Origin: Candidatus Gastranaerophilales bacterium
GTDB lineage: Bacteria; Cyanobacteriota; Vampirovibrionia; Gastranaerophilales; Gastranaerophilaceae
Length of the DNA: 32,384 bases
Assembly: GCA_944324445.1 (NCBI GenBank)
Contig: CALUWL010000015.1
Coordinates: forward strand, 1 to 32,384
Direction: 5' to 3'
Each line of letters begins with the position of its first letter. Positions within the stretch are counted from its first letter, which is position 1. The position numbers and the translations under genes were made by a program. Shown in pieces: positions 24,452 through 32,384 of the stretch. The notes below the pieces were generated by a model that did no database searches, was not told the DNA's origin, and worked only from the letters and a program-made list of their open reading frames with translations.

Positions 24452-25795
24452 ATGGCTGATGCAAACACAGTTGTAATCGTTAGCGACAGACAAGAACTTG
24501 TTAATCAAGTTTCACAAAAGCTTGTTCTTTTGAGAAATCTTGATAAAATTAAATCCTGCTCAATTGAAGAAGCTCAAAACATGTTTGAAGGATATGCTCC
24601 AAATGTATTAATTTTACATTGCGACAATAACAACTTGCATGCAATAAATTTAATCAAAAAAATTAAAAAACAAGAATTATACAAACACTTACCAATTCTT
24701 TTAATAAATGAAAATTGCTCAAGAGAAACAATAATCGAAGCTTTTGATAACGGAATAAGCGATGTGCTTTTTATGCCGATAATCGATTATGAGCTTCTTA
24801 TTCGGGTAATTTGGTGTTTACAGAAAAACGAACTTAACTTAAACATAGAATCAAGACAAGAATTTTTAACCTCTTTGGGAGTTGTTCAATCTGATACAGG
24901 GGTTTATACTCAAAAATATTGTGATGATTTTTTAAAAAACGAAATTTCTCAAACAAGAAAATACCAGCAACGAGCTTGCATTTTACTTGTTGCGCCTGAT
25001 AAAAAATATCCCGAATATAAAAATCCGAAAGAATTTATTTCGATAATCAAAAAATCAATCCGTTTAAATGATTCAGTTATTATCAAAGATGTTGATAAGT
25101 TCTATGTATATTTGCATAAAACAAAATTAAACGGCGCATATAGCGTATTTGAACGCATAAACAACAATCTTGGAATTGATGCAGGGGCTAACGCAGGAGT
25201 CGTTGAAGTTTTAGAACAAAAATTTGACGATATTAAAGAAGCTCTTGAAGCAGCACTTGAAAAAGCTTCAGAAAACACGAATTCTCTTATTGTTGCTTCA
25301 GATTTTTATGCAGGCGAAAGCAAACCTACAATGAATTTTGAAGCAAGACGAGAACTTTTAAATCCGAAAAATTTGTCCCCGCAAGAAGACCAATCCGAAA
25401 ATATGCCGACAAATGAAGCTCAAAGCGCTTTTGATAAAAACAGCATTAAATTATTCAATCAAGCATATCAAAGAAAATTAAAAGTAGTGATTACTCCTGT
25501 ATTCAAAAAATACGAAAATATCTTAAGAATTAAAAGACAGGATTTTGCAATTAATTCTTATACGGGAACAAAATCCCTCTTTAGCGTATCTTCAGGCGAA
25601 GTAAGCGCTTCAATGGCAATAGAATACGACGGAATTGAACACGCTCTTGTACGCCTTACCATAATGGATAACGACCAAAAACGCCTCTTTGAAACTGAAA
25701 CAATAGATTTTACCATTCTGGATTACAGAAGAGTTTCTATGATGTTATCCGAATTAATAGATAAATTCATTATTATTTTAAAGAAAAAAGCTTAA
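24452..25795 (+). CDS. Pseudo-receiver plus degenerate GGDEF protein
   Basis: Residues 1-125 have the receiver fold pattern (TVVIVSDRQELVNQVS, then PNVLILHCDNNN), but histidine stands at the expected phospho-acceptor aspartate, so it is probably a pseudo-receiver. Residues about 150-290 follow a GGDEF layout: YTQKYCDDFLKNEISQTRKY for the opening helix and KDVDKFYVYL where RxGGDEFxIL belongs, so it is catalytically dead. Residues about 330-447 form a third region with alternating beta strands and no family I recognise. The nearest Shine-Dalgarno-like GGAG (24436-24439) is 12 bases from the ATG, long for this window. It shares its architecture with the protein encoded at 13498-14916. A regulatory scaffold role is inferred. 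Confidence 0.7.
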   Translation: MADANTVVIVSDRQELVNQVSQKLVLLRNLDKIKSCSIEEAQNMFEGYAPNVLILHCDNNNLHAINLIKKIKKQELYKHLPILLINENCSRETIIEAFDNGISDVLFMPIIDYELLIRVIWCLQKNELNLNIESRQEFLTSLGVVQSDTGVYTQKYCDDFLKNEISQTRKYQQRACILLVAPDKKYPEYKNPKEFISIIKKSIRLNDSVIIKDVDKFYVYLHKTKLNGAYSVFERINNNLGIDAGANAGVVEVLEQKFDDIKEALEAALEKASENTNSLIVASDFYAGESKPTMNFEARRELLNPKNLSPQEDQSENMPTNEAQSAFDKNSIKLFNQAYQRKLKVVITPVFKKYENILRIKRQDFAINSYTGTKSLFSVSSGEVSASMAIEYDGIEHALVRLTIMDNDQKRLFETETIDFTILDYRRVSMMLSELIDKFIIILKKKA

Positions 25796-26061
25796 ATATT
25801 CATATCAAAACTGCGTTTTGTTTCTGCAGCTTTTAAATTCATACCCACTATCATTGCTTGGCGAGAATACATATTGATTTCTTCGGCTACTTCACCATTA
25901 AATACATTCTCATATTTTGCAACATATCCTGTCATAGAATCAAACAAATTAGGCACAGCCGATTCTGTATCTTTTTTCTGTGTTTCAGCAGGAGATACTT
26001 TACCGCCTTTCGGGGTAATATTTAAACCAAATCTTGAACCTAAATTATAATTTTCGGCCAT
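25792..26061 (-). CDS. Small protein of unknown function (89 aa)
   Basis: There is no signal peptide or membrane segment. The N-terminal third is Gly/Lys/Ser-rich and probably unstructured (GLNITPKGGKVSPAETQKK). The rest is likely helical (AEEINMYSRQAMIVGMNLKAAETKRSFD). I recognise no family. It follows the S41 protease gene by 96 bases on the same strand and may have its own promoter. The AAAGGAG ribosome site is 13 bases from the ATG, an unusually long gap. Its stop interlocks with that of the pseudo-receiver gene by four bases (TTAA). Coding potential is supported mainly by the regular gene packing and the ribosome site. Confidence 0.6.
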   Translation of the reverse strand: MAENYNLGSRFGLNITPKGGKVSPAETQKKDTESAVPNLFDSMTGYVAKYENVFNGEVAEEINMYSRQAMIVGMNLKAAETKRSFDMNI

Positions 26062-26157
26062 AAGTTTGAATCTGCTCCTTTATTGTTTGTCCTTACAAAT
26101 ATTTAATACGGCAGTATTCAACTTTTTCTTTAATGATTTTTAAGTTTTTGTAAAGTT

Positions 26158-27384
26158 TTATTGAGCAGGTGTTGTATTTTTATGGACTTGCTGCAATAAA
26201 ATTTCACAAGCTTTTGCCAATTGAGGATCTTTATTTGCTTTAATGTCTTCTTCGGTTATATCCACGGTATAATCAGGAATAATACCTTTTTTATTTATAT
26301 CCGTACCGTTTGGAGTTAAATATTTTTGAATAGTAATATGTAAAGCAGATCCGTCAGGAAGCTTGTTTATTTCTTGAACCAAGCCTTTTCCGAAAGATTT
26401 TTTACCTACAATAGTTGCTCTTTTATTATCTTTTAGAGCTCCTGATAAAATCTCAGATGCAGAAGCAGAACCGCCGTTTATAAGAACAACGATAGGCTGC
26501 GTTGTTGTTACTTGAGATAAAGAATTTTGAGTTTCTTTGTAACCGTCTCTATCAACTGTTGAAACAATTACTTTAGATGAAAGAAGCATATCAGCTATAT
26601 AAATAGCATTTGTTAGAAGCCCTCCGGGGTTAGAACGAAGGTCAATTATGATACCGTCTTTATCTTTCATTTGTTCAAGAGCATTTTGAAATTCCGAAGC
26701 TGCGTTTCTCGAAATAAAAGAACTTAATCTTATATAGCCTAAATTATCATCAACTTTACCGATTTTTGGCAGTTTAGTTGAAACCGATTTAAGCTCGATA
26801 TTTGCTCTTGTAATTGTATAATATTTAGGTTCTTGCCCCTTTCTTTTAATTAAAAGTTTTACTTGAGTTCCTTCGGGGCCTCTTATTTGCTCTGCAGCAG
26901 CATCAACTGTTATACCTTTTGTTGATTTTCCATCTATTTCAAGGATTTCATCTTCGCTTAAAAGTCCGGCTTTTTCTCCCGGAGTATCTTCTAAAGGTGC
27001 TATAATTAATAGTTTCCCATCTCTAACACCGATTTGAACACCGATACCTTTAAGAGAACCTTGTATGCTTTCTGATTCTTCTTTATATTCTTTCGGTGTT
27101 AAAAATTTTGTATAAACATCTCCCAGACTATCTACCATAGTCCCTATTGCAACGTATGCGTCTTCTTCATCTTTTATAACGCTATCGTATTTATGACGCC
27201 AACGTTCCCAATTTTGTTGGTTTTGTGTTTCATCAACATATTTTGTATAAATCAATTTCCAAGCTTTATCATATAAACCTTGCGGTGTTATTGCTAAAGC
27301 AGGATTTTGCACATTGGTTGCACAAAATAATATAAACATTACGAAAAATATTGAAAATCTTTTAAGCATTTGTCTGAAACCCAT
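26158..27384 (-). CDS. C-terminal processing peptidase, S41 family (CtpA-like)
   Basis: It is an exported serine protease that trims C-termini of envelope proteins. The signal peptide ends near ALA (residue 31). A helical N-terminal region is followed by a PDZ domain (about 105-195, with GIGVQIGV and GLLSEDEILEIDGKS). The S41 catalytic domain has the Ser-Lys dyad S308 (GGSASASEI) and K333 (FGKGLVQ), and also LRSNPGG (250-255). Length 408 is typical of cyanobacterial and plastid CtpA-type enzymes. It diverges from ilvD across 148 bases holding promoter-like elements for both directions. Confidence 0.94.
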   Translation of the reverse strand: MGFRQMLKRFSIFFVMFILFCATNVQNPALAITPQGLYDKAWKLIYTKYVDETQNQQNWERWRHKYDSVIKDEEDAYVAIGTMVDSLGDVYTKFLTPKEYKEESESIQGSLKGIGVQIGVRDGKLLIIAPLEDTPGEKAGLLSEDEILEIDGKSTKGITVDAAAEQIRGPEGTQVKLLIKRKGQEPKYYTITRANIELKSVSTKLPKIGKVDDNLGYIRLSSFISRNAASEFQNALEQMKDKDGIIIDLRSNPGGLLTNAIYIADMLLSSKVIVSTVDRDGYKETQNSLSQVTTTQPIVVLINGGSASASEILSGALKDNKRATIVGKKSFGKGLVQEINKLPDGSALHITIQKYLTPNGTDINKKGIIPDYTVDITEEDIKANKDPQLAKACEILLQQVHKNTTPAQ

Positions 27385-27415
27385 AATTTACTTCTTTCCT
27401 ATAATATTTTTCTTT

Positions 27416-27424
27416 ATTATAACA
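27416..27424 (-). promoter_or_regulatory. Extended -10 element for the S41 protease gene
   Basis: On the minus strand the sequence reads TGTTATAAT, an extended -10 (TGN-TATAAT), about 32 bases from the protease start. A GGAAAG ribosome site lies between them. The -35 region is poor, which is acceptable for an extended -10 promoter. Confidence 0.45.
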
Positions 27425-27453
27425 AAATCAAAATTGATTTCTACATATAAAAT

Positions 27454-27470
27454 GATTATGTTGCATAATC
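27454..27470. promoter_or_regulatory. 7-3-7 palindrome, candidate operator
   Basis: GATTATG (27454-27460) and CATAATC (27464-27470) form a perfect inverted repeat around TTG. It ends five bases before the ilvD -35 and lies upstream of the divergent protease promoter, a position suited to a dimeric regulator acting on either gene. No regulator binding this sequence was identified. Confidence 0.4.
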
Positions 27471-27474
27471 CTTA

Positions 27475-27503
27475 TTGATAGATATTAAAAAAAATGTTTT
27501 AAT
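27475..27503 (+). promoter_or_regulatory. Candidate ilvD promoter
   Basis: TTGATA (27475-27480) and TTTAAT (27498-27503) are separated by 17 bases; each differs from the consensus by one base. The start codon is 29 bases further on, with a strong AAGGAG ribosome site at 27522-27527. This is one of the better sigma-70-type matches in the window. Confidence 0.55.
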
Positions 27504-27532
27504 TAAGAAAGATTAAGCCACAAGGAGCAAAT

Positions 27533-29191
27533 ATGAGAAGTGATATTTTAAAAGAAGGAATAGAACATGCCCCCCATAGAGCGCTGCTTTACGCCGGAGG
27601 ATTGTCAGATAAAAATATTAAAAAGCCATTCATAGGAATTGCAAGTTCATTTTCTGACTTGGTCCCGGGACATGCCGGAATGCGTGATTTAGAACGTCAA
27701 ATTGAAAAAGGAATCCATTCAAACGGCGGACAGTCTTTTATATTCGGTGTTCCTGCCGTATGCGACGGATTAGCTATGGGACATTGCGGAATGAGATATT
27801 CACTTCCAAGCCGTGATTTAATAGCAGACTGCGTTGAAACAGTAGCAAATGCGCATCAGCTTGACGGCCTTGTGCTTCTTACAAACTGCGATAAAATAAC
27901 CCCCGGAATGTTAATTGCGGCTTTAAGATTAAACATTCCCTCAATAATAGTAACAGCAGGCCCTTCGCTTGAAGGACACTGCAAAGGTGAAACCTTAACA
28001 TTTATAAGAGGTTCATCGGAAGCTGTCGGAAGATATAGAATAGGCGAAATCACCAAAGAAAAATTATGCGAAATGGAGCACTATGCTTGTCCTACATTGG
28101 GTTCTTGCCAAGGAATGTACACTGCAAACACTCTTGCTTGTTTGACGGAAGTTATGGGAATGAGCCTCACAGGATGCGCAACAGCTGCTGCGGTATCTTC
28201 TAAAAAACGCAGAATTGCTTTTGATTCAGGTTTTGCAATATGCGACATAGTAAGAAACAATATTCTTCCAAGGGATATTGTAACCATTGATTCAATCAAA
28301 AACGCTATAGTAGTTGATTTAGCTCTTGGCGGTTCAACAAATTCAATACTTCACCTTCTTGCAATAGCTCAAAGTGCAGATATTCCATTATCCTTAAGTG
28401 ATTTTGAAGATTTAAGCAAAAAAATTCCGCAAATTATAAAACTTGACCCATCCAGCACCCTTACTATGACTGATTTAGATAATGCAGGCGGAATTTCAGG
28501 AGTAATAAAAACCATATACGGAAAAACACCTGAAATGAAAGACACTAAAAACGTTATAGGAATCTCAACAAGCGAAATTGCTAAAAATGCTTGGGCGGAT
28601 AATAATGTAATAAAACCTTTCGACAATCCTATAACATCGAACCCCGGATTAGCGATTTTAAGCGGTAATTTAGCTGAAAGAGGCGCTGTGGTTAAAATTT
28701 CAGGAGTTGATCCTGATGTGTTTGAATTTGTTGGAACAGCAAAAGTTTATAACCATGAAGAAGATGCTATGAGAGCAATTGAAAACGATGAAGTTGTTGC
28801 AGGGGATGTTGTTGTAATTCGCTATGAAGGCCCTAAAGGCGGCCCCGGAATGAGAGAAATGCTTGCTCCGACGTCGCTTCTAGTAGGCAAAGGGCTTGGA
28901 AAAAAATGTGCTCTTATAACAGACGGAAGATTTTCAGGCGGCACAAGAGGTTTATGTATCGGGCATATATGCCCCGAAGCTGCAGTTGGCGGCACCATAG
29001 GTTTAATTGAAAACGGCGATAAAATTCAAATCGATATAAATAAAAGAACAATAAATCTTTTAGTATCAGATGAAGAATTAAATAAGAGAAAAGAAACCTT
29101 CAAACCTTATCAAAATGAAGTACTAAAAGGTTATTTGTCAAAATATCAAAGAAATGTTTCACAAGCTGATGAAGGTGCAATAGCGCAATAA
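27533..29191 (+). CDS. ilvD: Dihydroxy-acid dehydratase (branched-chain amino acid synthesis)
   Basis: IlvD dehydrates 2,3-dihydroxy-isovalerate and 2,3-dihydroxy-3-methylvalerate to the 2-keto acids for valine, leucine and isoleucine. Cluster cysteines are visible at C119 ([10 protein letters not shown]) and C192 ([11 protein letters not shown]). At the position where [2Fe-2S]-type enzymes have a third cysteine (PCN-x-H) this protein has VPGHAGM, as in the Escherichia coli [4Fe-4S] enzyme, so an oxygen-labile cluster is predicted. Length 552 matches the shorter archaeal/Gram-positive-like class. No other ilv or leu genes are nearby; the MCE gene follows one base after its stop. Confidence 0.96.
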   Translation: MRSDILKEGIEHAPHRALLYAGGLSDKNIKKPFIGIASSFSDLVPGHAGMRDLERQIEKGIHSNGGQSFIFGVPAVCDGLAMGHCGMRYSLPSRDLIADCVETVANAHQLDGLVLLTNCDKITPGMLIAALRLNIPSIIVTAGPSLEGHCKGETLTFIRGSSEAVGRYRIGEITKEKLCEMEHYACPTLGSCQGMYTANTLACLTEVMGMSLTGCATAAAVSSKKRRIAFDSGFAICDIVRNNILPRDIVTIDSIKNAIVVDLALGGSTNSILHLLAIAQSADIPLSLSDFEDLSKKIPQIIKLDPSSTLTMTDLDNAGGISGVIKTIYGKTPEMKDTKNVIGISTSEIAKNAWADNNVIKPFDNPITSNPGLAILSGNLAERGAVVKISGVDPDVFEFVGTAKVYNHEEDAMRAIENDEVVAGDVVVIRYEGPKGGPGMREMLAPTSLLVGKGLGKKCALITDGRFSGGTRGLCIGHICPEAAVGGTIGLIENGDKIQIDINKRTINLLVSDEELNKRKETFKPYQNEVLKGYLSKYQRNVSQADEGAIAQ

Positions 29192-29192
29192 G

Positions 29193-29852
29193 ATGAAAAA
29201 AAGAGCAATTTTAGCTGAAATAATTGTTTGGACAATATTACTTTCGATAATTTTTAGCGGAATAATATTCACATATTCCAAAATTTTTGTTGAACCAAAT
29301 ATATATAACATAGATTTTAAAGATATAGACGGAATAACAAAAGGTTCTCCCGTAAGATTTATGGGAATTAATGTCGGATATGTCAGAAAATTGAAATCCA
29401 AAAACAAACATATACAAGTTCAAATTATAATAACCCAAAAAGACATGAAAATACCGAACGGAACAGTTGCAAGGGTAGAATTTTACGGTCTTGGCGGATC
29501 AAAATCAATAGAGCTTATGCCGCCTGATGGATCATGTAATGTCGGAATTGTAACAGGCGACACTATAAGAATAAACGATGTAGCACAAGTTGCAACGGGT
29601 TTTGTCGATATTATGGAACAAATTGAAAAATATATAAAAGGTTTAGATAAAGCAGGAATGGAAAAATTCTTTAATCAAATCAAAAACACAAATGATGAAC
29701 AAATTAAAGAAATAGGAAAAGAAATCCAAAATGTTAATTCAAACATGACTCAAAAAATTGAAAAAATTAAAACCGAACAAAACGAAATGGTTAAATCAAT
29801 CAAAAAAGCAGATGAAACAGTTGATAAATTAAACGAATTTATAAAAAAATAA
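29193..29852 (+). CDS. MCE/MlaD-family periplasmic lipid-transport protein
   Basis: A single N-terminal membrane helix (about 9-29) anchors the protein in the inner membrane. The MCE domain (about 36-115) has DGITKGSPVRFMGINVGYV and YGLGGSKSIELMP. A long charged, probably coiled-coil tail (about 150-219) follows. MlaD-type proteins form hexameric rings that carry phospholipids across the periplasm, usually with permease MlaE and ATPase MlaF. Neither is in the window. It starts one base after the ilvD stop and so depends on that transcript. Presence of an MCE protein implies an outer membrane. Confidence 0.86.
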   Translation: MKKRAILAEIIVWTILLSIIFSGIIFTYSKIFVEPNIYNIDFKDIDGITKGSPVRFMGINVGYVRKLKSKNKHIQVQIIITQKDMKIPNGTVARVEFYGLGGSKSIELMPPDGSCNVGIVTGDTIRINDVAQVATGFVDIMEQIEKYIKGLDKAGMEKFFNQIKNTNDEQIKEIGKEIQNVNSNMTQKIEKIKTEQNEMVKSIKKADETVDKLNEFIKK

Positions 29853-29891
29853 TTTTATGGTATTATTTTCTTGAAAGAAAGCGAAAATTAA

Positions 29892-30815
29892 ATGCCCAGA
29901 AAACCTAAAGAAGTTGAAATTGTTATAGATGTTGAAACAACAGGTCTGGATTATACCAGAGAAAAAATAATCGAATTTGCAGGCGTTAAACTTGTAAACG
30001 GCAAAATTAAAGACAAATTTGAAACTTTAATTAACGCAAAACATCATATAAGAAAATCATCTCAAGCAATCCATGGAATATCCGAGGAAGATTTAAAAGA
30101 TGCACCAACTGAAGAAGAAATTTATCCTCAAATTTTTGAATTTATAGGTGATGCCACAATAGTTGCACACAACGCAATTTTTGATTTCAGTTTCTTAAAT
30201 AAAGCCTCAAAAAGACTTTACAACAAGCCTCTTGAAAATAATTACATAGATACTCAAATGATGTTTAAAGAGGTTTATCCGCAATATGAATCTTGCGGTC
30301 TGGATTGTCTTGTAAACGTATTTAACGCAGATAACGAAAAACGCCATAGAGCAATGGGAGATGCTATGGCGTTAGCAAAATGCTACCCCAGATTAAAAGC
30401 TCTATATTATCAAAAATACAACTGGCAATTATCTCAAATTGACCATGTTGAATACCTTTTTGAAAGATATTTAAGACTTCAATCCGCAATCAATACAATG
30501 CAATCTGAAATTCAAGATTTGCGCTCAATATTTAAAATATATTTTGAACGAGGCGGAAAACAAATCCAGTCAAATAGCGGTGAAATTTTAACCTACAATC
30601 ATAAAAAAACTTTCTCTTACGATTTTGAAAAAATTAAAGAAATTCTTGAAGAACTCGGCGCACTGCCTAAAGCAGTAAAGCTTAATAATGCTTTTATAGA
30701 TAGACTTGTGCAGGGTTCGGGCATTTCAGACGAAGTTAAAGACAAAATTAAATCCGCAAGAATTGAAATTAGCGAAAATAAATCTTTCAGCATACAAAAA
30801 CCGGACAGAAAATAA
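29892..30815 (+). CDS. DnaQ-type (DEDDh) 3'-5' exonuclease with extra C-terminal domain
   Basis: The exonuclease domain (about 8-170) has all DEDDh residues: D13 and E15 (VIDVETTGLD), D98 in HNAIFDFSF (H93-D98), and H152 with D157 (HRAMGDA). Such domains proofread for DNA polymerase III or act in RNA/DNA repair. The remaining 135 residues (about 172-307) are mainly helical with charged segments and are not a family I recognise; they might provide a polymerase or nucleic-acid contact. The gene follows the MCE gene by 39 bases. Whether it is the replicative epsilon subunit or a stand-alone nuclease cannot be decided here. Confidence 0.88.
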   Translation: MPRKPKEVEIVIDVETTGLDYTREKIIEFAGVKLVNGKIKDKFETLINAKHHIRKSSQAIHGISEEDLKDAPTEEEIYPQIFEFIGDATIVAHNAIFDFSFLNKASKRLYNKPLENNYIDTQMMFKEVYPQYESCGLDCLVNVFNADNEKRHRAMGDAMALAKCYPRLKALYYQKYNWQLSQIDHVEYLFERYLRLQSAINTMQSEIQDLRSIFKIYFERGGKQIQSNSGEILTYNHKKTFSYDFEKIKEILEELGALPKAVKLNNAFIDRLVQGSGISDEVKDKIKSARIEISENKSFSIQKPDRK

Positions 30816-30821
30816 TTTTTT

Positions 30822-30850
30822 ATTACAAACTCTTAAAAAAATGTTACAAT
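30822..30850 (+). promoter_or_regulatory. Candidate promoter for the alcohol dehydrogenase gene
   Basis: ATTACA (30822-30827) and TACAAT (30845-30850) are 17 bases apart in the 64-base gap before the gene, with an AAGGAG ribosome site close to the ATG at 30880. The matches are moderate. Confidence 0.35.
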
Positions 30851-30879
30851 AATTTTGTACATTATAAAGGAGTTTTTGT

Positions 30880-32076
30880 ATGTGGGAAAAAGACATTAAC
30901 ATTAACGAAGTTAAAGAAATCAGAACAAGAACAAATGTCTATTTCGGTGTCGGCGCTATTGAAAAAATAAACGATATTTCAGCTGACTTAAAAGCTAAAG
31001 GAATAGATAAATTAATCGTTATGTCAGGAAGAAATGCCTATAAAGCAACCGGCGCTTGGGATGTTGTTGAAAAAGCATTAAAAGAAAACAAAATCGAATA
31101 CGTTAATTATGATAAAGTTACACCAAACCCGACAAATACAGCAATAGATGAGGCGGCTAAAATTGCTCGTGATTTTGGTGCTAAAGCAGTTATTGCAATA
31201 GGCGGCGGTTCACCGACTGATGCAGGTAAATCCGTTGCAATTTTACTTGAATATAAAGATAAAACCGCAAACGACCTGTATGAATTTAAATTCACCCCCA
31301 AAAAAGCAGCACCGATTGTTGCAATTAATTTAACGCACGGAACAGGAACAGAAACCAACAGATTTGCAGTTGCAACAATAGTAGAAAAAGACTACAAGCC
31401 TGCAATTGCTTATGATTGCATATATCCTATGTATGCAATTGATGATCCCAAATTAATGACAAAATTATCTGAAAAACAAACAAAATACGTATCAATTGAT
31501 GCTGTTAACCACGTTGTTGAAGCAGCTACGAGCAAAGTTGCGTCCCCATATACCGTATGTCTTGCTCATGAAGTTATTTCAATGGTTGCAAAATATCTGC
31601 CTGCCGCAATTAAAGACCCTGAAGACGTTAATGCCAGATATTTTCTTGCATACGCAGCTATGATGGGCGGGGTTTGCTTTGATAACGGTTTATTACACTA
31701 TACTCACGCTCTTGAACACCCTCTATCAGCTGTCAAACATGAATTATCTCACGGATTGGGACTTGCAATATTGCTTCCTGCCGTGGTTGAAAATATGTGG
31801 GAAACTAAAAAAGAAACTCTAACCCACATTTTAAAACCTATGGCGCCTTCTATAAGAGATACAATGACAGCAAAAGAAGCAGGAAATCTGGTTTATGAAT
31901 GGCTAAAATCCGTAGGTGTTCCAAATAAACTGAAAGACGAAGGATTTAGCGAAGGTGATATCGAAAGATTAGTTGAACTTGCTTTCACAACACCATCTTT
32001 AGACGGATTACTTTCAATTGCGCCAACTGAAGCAACAAAAGAAGCAGTGCGTGCAATTTATGAAAAATCCCTGTAG
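30880..32076 (+). CDS. Iron-containing alcohol dehydrogenase (group III)
   Basis: It oxidises alcohols or reduces aldehydes with NAD(P). The nucleotide-binding GGGSPTDAGK is at 108-117. The four metal ligands expected for the family are D207 and H211 (IDAVNHVVEA), H280 (ALEHPL) and H291 (LSHGLG). Length 398 is normal. Signatures are intact, so it should be active; the substrate is not readable. It is probably transcribed alone, with its own promoter and ribosome site, and converges on rnpB with a large inverted repeat between. In an anaerobe it would fit fermentative alcohol formation. Confidence 0.94.
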   Translation: MWEKDININEVKEIRTRTNVYFGVGAIEKINDISADLKAKGIDKLIVMSGRNAYKATGAWDVVEKALKENKIEYVNYDKVTPNPTNTAIDEAAKIARDFGAKAVIAIGGGSPTDAGKSVAILLEYKDKTANDLYEFKFTPKKAAPIVAINLTHGTGTETNRFAVATIVEKDYKPAIAYDCIYPMYAIDDPKLMTKLSEKQTKYVSIDAVNHVVEAATSKVASPYTVCLAHEVISMVAKYLPAAIKDPEDVNARYFLAYAAMMGGVCFDNGLLHYTHALEHPLSAVKHELSHGLGLAILLPAVVENMWETKKETLTHILKPMAPSIRDTMTAKEAGNLVYEWLKSVGVPNKLKDEGFSEGDIERLVELAFTTPSLDGLLSIAPTEATKEAVRAIYEKSL

Positions 32077-32132
32077 GATTTGATTTTAAAACTAATCCAA
32101 GTGATTATAAAAAATAAAAAAATTGAATACCA

Positions 32133-32174
32133 ATCAAAACAACCCTTGTAAAATAATTCAAGGGTTGTTTTGAT
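32133..32174. terminator. Perfect 16-bp inverted repeat between convergent adh and rnpB
   Basis: ATCAAAACAACCCTTG (32133-32148) pairs perfectly with 32159-32174 across a 10-base AT loop. It would form a strong hairpin in either direction. Neither side has an immediately adjacent U-run; on the minus strand T-rich sequence begins about 12 bases later. Likely a transcription barrier or backup terminator between the two convergent units. Confidence 0.65.
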
Positions 32175-32177
32175 ATT

Positions 32178-32201
32178 AAAAAACTGCCTCAAAAGAGGCA
32201 G
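32178..32201 (-). terminator. Rho-independent terminator of rnpB
   Basis: On the minus strand CTGCCTC and GAGGCAG form a 7-bp stem with a TTTT loop (32184-32201), followed by six T residues (32178-32183). It lies directly after the 3' end of the RNase P RNA. Confidence 0.85.
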
Positions 32202-32384
32202 AAAGTCGGGTATAAGCCGGATTCTGTAATGAGATAATTATCTGTCTTATGCGTTTTTTTATGCAATTTTTGTAAAAACAAAACGGAAATAGCACCTTCT
32301 TGCAAATTCAAACTTGCAGTCAGCCGGGGTTTACCTTGCCCGATATCTCACGATATCGGCGGTGGGCTTTTACTCCGCCGTTGC
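32202..32384 (-). ncRNA. rnpB: RNase P RNA, 3' part (5' end beyond the window)
   Basis: RNase P RNA is the catalytic RNA that trims the 5' leader of precursor tRNAs. Read on the minus strand, three conserved blocks appear in order: GGAGTAAAAGCCCACC, then GGCAAGGTAAACCCC (conserved region IV), then ACAGAATCCGGCTTATA (conserved region V, near the 3' end). A hairpin of two GATATCG-type arms lies between the first two. About 180 nt are visible, roughly the 3' half of a normal molecule. The exact mature 3' end is placed just before the terminator and is approximate. Confidence 0.93.

Noticed and set aside
32133..32174. Inverted repeat as part of the RNase P RNA
   Set aside because: It lies beyond the rnpB terminator with its T-run, so it is outside the mature RNA.
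1..32384. CRISPR arrays, insertion sequences, prophage or integrase genes, tRNA genes
   Set aside because: I saw no regularly spaced repeats, transposase or integrase motifs, or tRNA cloverleaf sequence; composition looks uniform along the window.

Overview
The window is AT-rich Gram-negative-type chromosomal DNA. It carries flagellar type III export genes, an MCE/MlaD-like envelope protein, a chemosensory cluster, a flagellin-glycosyltransferase-like gene, and a dihydroxy-acid dehydratase of the oxygen-sensitive [4Fe-4S] type. Together these suggest a motile, probably anaerobic bacterium. The low GC, the mix of gene families and the RNase P RNA are compatible with a non-photosynthetic relative of cyanobacteria (Vampirovibrionota/'Melainabacteria', Gastranaerophilales type). 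That placement is an inference: no 16S rRNA or other decisive marker is present.

Layout. (1) 1-651: the 3' part of a regulator built from tandem winged-helix units, cut by the window edge. (2) 781-7376 (+): a flagellar operon with a lytic transglycosylase, fliE, fliF, a very divergent protein in the fliG slot, fliH and flhA. (3) 7373-10531 (-): a compact operon of two exported proteins, lspA, an RluA-family pseudouridine synthase and a small membrane/coiled-coil protein. (4) 10556-12487 (+): a Maf-type glycosyltransferase. (5) 12455-19089: a chemosensory cluster. A double-CheW protein and a receiver/pseudo-GGDEF protein lie on the minus strand. Divergently, a chemoreceptor without a periplasmic sensor and a hybrid CheA-receiver kinase lie on the plus strand. 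(6) 19078-21852 (-): a three-gene cassette of a Cys-rich FAD oxidoreductase, an unrecognised Cys-containing duplicated protein, and a small ASKHA ATPase of the 2-hydroxyacyl-CoA dehydratase activase type. This is the best candidate here for an undescribed system. (7) 22046-27384: clpP, a GT39 membrane glycosyltransferase, a second pseudo-receiver/pseudo-GGDEF protein, an 89-aa unknown and a CtpA-type S41 protease. (8) 27533-32076 (+): ilvD, an MCE protein, a DnaQ-type exonuclease and an iron-containing alcohol dehydrogenase. (9) 32133-32384: a large inverted repeat, then the 3' half of rnpB on the minus strand with its terminator.

Coding density is very high and no gene-free stretch exceeds about 300 bases except the last one, which rnpB fills. 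All five convergent protein-gene pairs overlap at their 3' ends, three of them by exactly four bases through a shared NTAA stop. The flagellar, glycosyltransferase and chemosensory blocks probably serve one motility programme. No fliI, fliM/fliN, cheR or cheB is present in the window.
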